In this document: piece after piece, positions 60,193 through 64,000 of the stretch | Layout of the letters: each line of letters opens with the position of its first letter | Position numbering within the stretch: position 1 is the first letter of the stretch | Source: Bradyrhizobium japonicum USDA 6 | GTDB lineage: Bacteria; Pseudomonadota; Alphaproteobacteria; Rhizobiales; Xanthobacteraceae | Reading direction: 5' to 3' | Length of the DNA: 64,000 nucleotides | Assembly: GCF_000284375.1 (NCBI RefSeq) | Contig: NC_017249.1 | Location: forward strand, 6,999,001-7,063,000 | Translations under genes and position numbers: made by a program | The notes under the pieces: model-generated | Database searches by the model: none | Told to the model about the DNA's origin: nothing | The model's input: only the letters and a program-made list of their open reading frames with translations

Positions 60193-60963
60193 CTACCTGT
60201 GCGGATCGGGATAGACCATGCTGCGCCAGCCGCTGCGGTCGAACGGCCGCCACTGGCCTTCCTTCTGCGCGAGGCGGTCGGCGACCGCATAGACGGCGGC
60301 GGGATGATGGCCCATGCCGCAATGGCTGCTCTCGACCTCGATGCTCTCGGTCTGCGCGCCCGTCTTCTCCATACAGCCCTGCCAGGCGCAGACGCCGTCG
60401 GTGCGGCTGAAGATGGCGGTGGTCGGCACCGGCGGCGGGACGGCGAGCTCGCCGCCGAACTGCGGATCGACCTCGTCGGACTTCCGCCCGCTCGCCCATT
60501 CATAGACGCGCCAGGCATTGGTCGAACGGGGATCGCCCGCGAAGGGGCTGCCGAGCGTGATCACCTGGCGCACGCGCGCCGGCATCATCTTGGCGAGCTG
60601 GCGCGCATAGAGGCCGCCGAGGCTCCAGCCGACCAGGCTGATCTTGCGGCCATGCTTGTCGCTGAGCTCCTGCACGAGATCGACCATCGCATGCTGCACG
60701 CCCTCGCGCAGGCCGTAGTTGCGGCCCTGGCGCCAGCCGCTCGCCGCGTAGCCCTTGCTGGTCAGGAACGAACGCAGCGCGCGCGTCGACGCGTCCGAGG
60801 CCACAAGGCCCGGGAACACCAGCACAGGATGCCCATCGCCGCGGGGCGCGAGGCTCAGCAGCGGTAGCGCGCCGAGGAATGCGCCGAACTCGTGGATCGC
60901 ACGGCCTTCCAGGAACATCAGGGTACGGGACGGCGGACGCAGCGTCTGGGCAGTAGCGGTCAT
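60193..60963 (-). CDS. Alpha/beta hydrolase (lipase/esterase-like)
   Basis: A 256-aa hydrolase with nucleophile elbow GWSLGGLYARQLA (about residues 122-134). VLVFPGLVASDASTRALRSF is the oxyanion-hole strand and the C-terminal HCGMGHHPAAVYAVADRLAQ contains the catalytic His. No signal peptide is seen, so it is cytoplasmic or membrane-associated. Substrate unknown. Confidence 0.85.
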   Translation of the reverse strand: MTATAQTLRPPSRTLMFLEGRAIHEFGAFLGALPLLSLAPRGDGHPVLVFPGLVASDASTRALRSFLTSKGYAASGWRQGRNYGLREGVQHAMVDLVQELSDKHGRKISLVGWSLGGLYARQLAKMMPARVRQVITLGSPFAGDPRSTNAWRVYEWASGRKSDEVDPQFGGELAVPPPVPTTAIFSRTDGVCAWQGCMEKTGAQTESIEVESSHCGMGHHPAAVYAVADRLAQKEGQWRPFDRSGWRSMVYPDPHR

Positions 60964-61164
60964 CAATGGTCCCCTGGGCAGAATTGCTGAAAAAGCTACC
61001 GGTTGCGATGCCGGCAAATGGGTACGAATTCCAACAGTCCGGCTTCTTGAACGTTCCGCAACGCAGCATGAATCAGCTAGGCGGCCGGTTCCGGACATTC
61101 AAGCGGGTGAAGCCCAGGGCGACAATAGGCTCGCACGTGAATGCCAGCGTCCGTGACGCAAAAG

Positions 61165-62451
61165 TCACAACCATCGAAGCAGGAATTCTACGGAGTAGAG
61201 CGCAAGGCCTGCGAGCCCGCCGATCAGCGAACCGTTGAAGCGGATGTATTGCAGGTCGCGGCCGATGTTGATTTCAATCAGCGAAATCAGCTGCGCCATA
61301 TCCCACGCCTTGACCTGGTCGGAAATGAAGGTCGAGACGCCGCTCTTCTGATCCGCAACGAAGCTGCGCAGCACCGCCACCAGACCCTTGTTGATCTCGC
61401 CGCGGAGCTCGGCATCGCCGGCGAGCGCCTCGCCCGCGGCGACGAACATGCCGGCAAGATGATGCTGCAGCACCTGCGTCTCGCCACTCGCGCTGCGCTC
61501 GATGAAGGAGCGCGTGTTGGCCCAGACGGTGCGGGCGAGATCGGCAAGCTCGGGCCGGGCGAGCAGATCGCGCTTCAATCCGTCGATACGATCGATATAG
61601 GCCCGATCGCTGCCGAGCCGATCGACGAAGCTCAGCACCATGCGATCGAATTCGCCGCGAAACGGATGTTTGGGATCGCTGCGCACCTCGTTGAAGAAGG
61701 CAGTGGCGGACGCCACGATCTTGTTCACCAGAAACTTGTCGGCGCGATAGAGCCTGAGCAGGGTCGGCAACTCCGCGCGCACCTTCTCGCGGATCATCGC
61801 CATCGTCTCGGTCTGGTTCAGTGTCTCGTGCATCACGCGCAGGAGATCATCGAACAGGATCTGATGCCGCCCCTCCGCGACGAAGCCGCGCAGCGTGCCG
61901 GCCGCGAGCGGCGCAAGGTCGATCGCCTGGAGCTGCGAGGACATGCGGCGAATGATGAAGGTCATCAGACCCGAGCTTTCCGTCGCGGAGACGGCCTCCG
62001 GCAGCAGGCGCAGCGCGAAACGCGCGAGATCATCGCTGCGCTTGCGATCGCGCAGCCAGTCGGCGACGAAAGAGCCGAAATCGATCTCCCTCAGCTTGGC
62101 CTCGACCGGGCCGGCCTCGAGGAAATGCACCTGGATGAACTCGCCGAGCTTGTCGGCGATGCGGGCCTGATTGCTCTGGATGATCGCGGTGTGCGGGATC
62201 GGCAGGCCGAGCGGCCGCTTGAACAGCGCGACCACCGCGTACCAGTCGGCGAGCCCGCCGATTGTCGCAGCTTCCGCGAAGGCCGCGATGAAGCCGAACA
62301 CGGGATGCACTGGCAGAAGCCATTTTGCGACGACGAACAGCGCAAGCGTCGAGGCCAGCACCAGCGTCGCCAGTGCTTTGACGCGGCGAAGCTCCGCCGC
62401 GCGTTCGGCGTCGCCGGGGCTGTCGAAGGAGAAGGTGGCGGGCGGGGTCAT
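61165..62451 (-). CDS. DUF445 family membrane protein
   Basis: A 428-aa protein of the DUF445 (YjiN-like) family. The N-terminal FIAAFAEAATIGGLADWYAV and RPLGLPIPHTAIIQSNQAR are the family signature. A membrane helix at about 25-45 is followed by a long soluble alpha-helical region and a final hydrophobic stretch (SLIGGLAGLALYSVEFLLRW). Function unknown; the family is probably envelope-associated. ATG at 62451; a GTG one codon upstream is possible. Confidence 0.9.
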   Translation of the reverse strand: MTPPATFSFDSPGDAERAAELRRVKALATLVLASTLALFVVAKWLLPVHPVFGFIAAFAEAATIGGLADWYAVVALFKRPLGLPIPHTAIIQSNQARIADKLGEFIQVHFLEAGPVEAKLREIDFGSFVADWLRDRKRSDDLARFALRLLPEAVSATESSGLMTFIIRRMSSQLQAIDLAPLAAGTLRGFVAEGRHQILFDDLLRVMHETLNQTETMAMIREKVRAELPTLLRLYRADKFLVNKIVASATAFFNEVRSDPKHPFRGEFDRMVLSFVDRLGSDRAYIDRIDGLKRDLLARPELADLARTVWANTRSFIERSASGETQVLQHHLAGMFVAAGEALAGDAELRGEINKGLVAVLRSFVADQKSGVSTFISDQVKAWDMAQLISLIEINIGRDLQYIRFNGSLIGGLAGLALYSVEFLLRWL

Positions 62452-62468
62452 CACTGCATCACCCTACT

Positions 62469-62547
62469 CGTCATTGCGAGCGAAGCGAAGCAATCCAGAG
62501 TCTTTCCACGGAGACGGACTGGATGCTTCGCTTCGTTCGCAATGACG
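62469..62547. repeat. REP-like palindrome, family B, copy 4
   Basis: CGTCATTGCGAGCGAAGCGA is mirrored by CGCTTCGTTCGCAATGACG, with AAGCAATCCAG opposite CTGGATGCTT. It lies between the DUF445 gene start and the phasin stop. Confidence 0.87.
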
Positions 62548-62610
62548 GCAGCACAAAAACAAAGGCCCGCCGAAGCGGGCCTCAAATTCAGTTGTACTCA
62601 GGATGCCGTA

Positions 62611-63066
62611 TCAAGCGGTCTTGGTGTAGACCTTGGCAAAATTGTCCTGAGCGGACTTCGCACCGTTGGCAGCGAGCTTGCCGACATAGTCGGCGGTCGC
62701 CTTGGCGCGCGAGACGAAGACTTCGCCGCGGGCGCGGAGCAGGCTCGACTGGATCTCGACGGCTTCGCTGATCGACTTCGCGGACGCGAGCTTGTCGATG
62801 CCCGAGAAGAACGCCTCGGCGTCCTCGTAGATCGCCTGCTGGATGTTGCGGCTGATCTTGCCGGCCTCGGTGACGGACTCGGTCACCGCGTTCTCGACGG
62901 CGGCGGTCACGCGCTCGGAGCCAGCGAACACCTCGGCAGCACGGTCCTTGGCGGTGTTGGCGGTCTTCTTGACGAACTCGCGGGCGGCCTCGGGAACTTC
63001 CAGGTTCTGGATGTTCTTGAAAGCGTCCTTGAAGCCCTCGAAGGCAGTATTGGTTTCGGTGGTCAT
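62611..63066 (-). CDS. Phasin family protein
   Basis: A 151-aa protein rich in Ala, Lys and Glu with no membrane segment, predicted to be an amphipathic alpha-helical coiled structure. EVPEAAREFVKKTANTAKDR and LRARGEVFVSRAKATADYVG are phasin-like. Phasins coat polyhydroxyalkanoate granules and set their number. The promoter region carries an inverted repeat that fits a PhaR-like repressor. Confidence 0.87.
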   Translation of the reverse strand: MTTETNTAFEGFKDAFKNIQNLEVPEAAREFVKKTANTAKDRAAEVFAGSERVTAAVENAVTESVTEAGKISRNIQQAIYEDAEAFFSGIDKLASAKSISEAVEIQSSLLRARGEVFVSRAKATADYVGKLAANGAKSAQDNFAKVYTKTA

Positions 63067-63087
63067 GGGGTCCTCTCCATCCTCATT

Positions 63088-63110
63088 GGGTTGAGCTATG
63101 GGCTCACCCC
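63088..63110 (-). other. Hairpin in the phasin mRNA leader
   Basis: GGGTTGAGC and GGCTCACCC pair over eight of nine bases with a 4-nt loop, about 20-45 nt before the phasin start. It is flanked on both sides by CCTCATTGG (63080-63088 and 63112-63120). This could control translation or be an RNA-protection element. Confidence 0.5.
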
Positions 63111-63135
63111 GTCCTCATTGGCCCGGGGCACGGCT

Positions 63136-63164
63136 TATATGACATAATTAATGGTGCGATGCAA
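63136..63164 (-). promoter_or_regulatory. Phasin promoter
   Basis: On the minus strand TTGCAT (complement of 63159-63164) and CATATA (complement of 63136-63141) are 17 bp apart. The -35 box overlaps the inverted repeat at 63160-63177. Transcription would start near 63130. Confidence 0.55.
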
Positions 63165-63177
63165 TATTCTTATTGCA
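63160..63177. promoter_or_regulatory. Inverted repeat TGCAATA...TATTGCA upstream of the phasin gene
   Basis: TGCAATA and TATTGCA are exact reverse complements around TTCT. PhaR repressors of other bacteria bind TGC-rich dyads at phasin promoters. The overlap with the -35 box fits repression relieved by growing PHA granules (inference). Confidence 0.62.
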
Positions 63178-63271
63178 CTGCAGTATCACGAAATCGTGAA
63201 CAGCCTCAACGGGAGGCAATCTGGCGCCTCCCTGACCGGACGGGTCCAGGAGAACGAGCCGGCCGCCCCTA

Positions 63272-63325
63272 ACGCTGGACGGCGCTTTTAGTGCTGGACG
63301 GCGCTTTTTAGTGCTGGACGGCGCC
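63272..63325. repeat. Triplicated 3' end of the GNAT gene
   Basis: The minus-strand string GGCGCCGTCCAGCACTAA that ends the GNAT gene is followed by two more near-copies: CGCCGTCCAGCACTAA (unit of about 20 bp) and CGCCGTCCAGCG. Each unit ends in an A-tract and then starts with GCGCC. The GNAT stop codon lies in the first copy, so the later copies are downstream and untranslated. Confidence 0.85.
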
Positions 63326-63901
63326 TGGCAACCCATAGGCTTCCATCTGGGCCTGCACCTGCGCAATATTGTGCCCGAGCACGACGATGTCGTGGGTCTT
63401 GCCGTCGACGTCCCGGACATGATCCCGCAGCAGCGCCTCGGCCTTGAAGCCGAGGCTCTCGAACAGGGCGATCGCCGCCTGCTGGTCGACCGTCATCTGG
63501 ACCGAAAGCTTTTCCAGGCCGGCGCCGAGCGCGAGCGCAAAGGTCTCCTGCGACAGCGCGCGCCCGACCCCCTTCCCGCGCACGTCGAGGGAAACAACCA
63601 TCCGGATCTCGCCGACATGGGGCGACCAGGAATGCGGATCGCGCACCAGCGTGCCGCAACCGACGACCTTGCCGTCCCTCACCGCGAGCAGGCTGCTAAT
63701 CGCGCCGCGCTCGATCTCCTTGACCCAGGCCGAGAGCACTTTCGGCTCGCTGATGTTGCGCGGCAGGAACAACAGATCATGGGTCGGCAGGCCCTTGCCG
63801 AAGGCCAGCATCGCGGCCTCGTCCGCAGGCGACATCAGGCGAATCTCGATATCGCCGGCGTCGGTCTTGACGTGACGCGGATAGGAACGCTGCTCACTCA
63901 T
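63308..63901 (-). CDS. GNAT family N-acetyltransferase
   Basis: A 197-aa acetyl-CoA-dependent acyltransferase. The core is VGEIRMVVSLDVRGKGVGRA, where the last part is the R/Q-x-x-G-x-G/A acetyl-CoA loop, followed by LSVQMTVDQQAAIALFESLG and FKAEALLRDH. The acceptor is unknown. The ATG at 63901 overlaps the stop of the upstream hydrolase gene (ATGA), indicating translational coupling. Confidence 0.9.
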   Translation of the reverse strand: MSEQRSYPRHVKTDAGDIEIRLMSPADEAAMLAFGKGLPTHDLLFLPRNISEPKVLSAWVKEIERGAISSLLAVRDGKVVGCGTLVRDPHSWSPHVGEIRMVVSLDVRGKGVGRALSQETFALALGAGLEKLSVQMTVDQQAAIALFESLGFKAEALLRDHVRDVDGKTHDIVVLGHNIAQVQAQMEAYGLPGAVQH

Positions 63902-64000
63902 GTCGATCTCTTCCCCAGCCAGGAGTCCAGTTTCGGCCACAGCCGCTTCACCGCGTTGGCGCCGGCGACCAGCGAGACGTGACCGCCCTTCAGCATCACC
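63898..64000 (-). CDS. Alpha/beta-hydrolase / PHA-synthase-like protein, C-terminal end
   Basis: The last 33 codons of a gene that runs in from the right edge: MLKGGHVSLVAGANAVKRLW then PKLDSWLGKRST and a TGA at 63898-63900. GGHVSLVAG resembles the His-containing C-terminal loop of PHA-synthase-like alpha/beta hydrolases, which fits the nearby phasin gene. The fragment is too short to be sure. Confidence 0.5.
   Translation of the reverse strand, partial: VMLKGGHVSLVAGANAVKRLWPKLDSWLGKRST

Noticed and set aside
2854..63325. A CRISPR array or phage/IS element
   Set aside because: Repeats are isolated palindromes without regular spacers; no Cas, integrase, transposase or capsid gene was found.

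Overview
This is chromosomal DNA of a high-GC alphaproteobacterium, most likely Bradyrhizobium or a close relative (inference). The reasons are strong GC bias at third codon positions, several families of short palindromic intergenic repeats of the kind common in that genus, a phasin gene, Aap- and Liv-type amino-acid transporters, and a dense set of acyl-CoA and aromatic catabolism genes. I count 62 genes: 59 complete, one broken by a frameshift, and one cut by each window edge. I found no rRNA, convincing tRNA, IS element, integrase, phage gene or CRISPR array. No gene-free stretch exceeds 300 bases.

Region by region: (1) 1-11.6 kb holds lipid/acyl-CoA genes: a DUF6285 protein, an APH-fold kinase, enoyl-CoA hydratase, SDR, VOC protein and acyl-CoA dehydrogenase, resembling the parts of a 4-hydroxyacyl-CoA (levulinate-type, lva-like) pathway. 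A frameshifted flavin reductase, YghU-type GST, Baeyer-Villiger monooxygenase, nitronate monooxygenase and a thiolase-like protein lacking the usual cysteine follow. (2) 11.6-18 kb holds an RND efflux pump with its adaptor and a chemoreceptor. (3) 18-22 kb holds a complete L-threonate (four-carbon sugar acid) pathway, otnK-otnI-ltnD diverging from otnC. (4) 22-32 kb holds a Liv-type ABC transporter, a YcsI-type hydro-lyase and a LysR regulator, diverging from an M20 amidohydrolase, a 2-hydroxyacid dehydrogenase and an Ldh2-family dehydrogenase. This looks like one uptake-and-degradation unit for an N-carbamoyl or ureide-like compound. (5) 32-36.7 kb holds a lone SUFU-domain protein, a tartrate/D-malate dehydrogenase, an atypical SDR, an amidase and a small secreted His-rich protein. 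(6) 36.8-43.2 kb holds aapM-aapQ diverging from an RpiR regulator, aminotransferase, aapJ and a racemase-family protein; the ATPase gene aapP is absent. (7) 43.2-48.8 kb holds a TetR regulator diverging from ferredoxin, P450, a KgtP-like symporter, a sulfite-oxidase-like protein and a hydrolase-OsmC fusion. (8) 48.8-53.3 kb holds a MocR regulator diverging from an EamA exporter, then a YeeE/YedE sulfur transporter with a quinone-oxidoreductase-like enzyme. (9) 53.5-60 kb holds the phenylacetate upper pathway paaX-paaABCDE-paaI-paaK. (10) 60-64 kb holds a lipase-like hydrolase, a DUF445 membrane protein, a phasin, a GNAT acetyltransferase and the end of an alpha/beta-hydrolase/PHA-synthase-like gene.

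The overall theme is import and oxidation of organic acids, amino acids and aromatics, feeding acyl-CoA intermediates to central metabolism and PHA storage. The most informative non-coding signals are perfect or near-perfect inverted repeats in divergent promoter regions, at 27730 (LysR), 34052 (tartrate dehydrogenase/SDR), 39187 (RpiR), 43850 (TetR, overlapping a good sigma-70 promoter), 50257-50300 (MocR) and 63160 (phasin). Each pairs an unknown operator with a nearby regulator or target.

No wholly new system such as a defence island or novel RNP is evident. The best candidates for undescribed biology are the lva-like module, the putative ureide unit, the orphan SUFU protein and the P450 unit.
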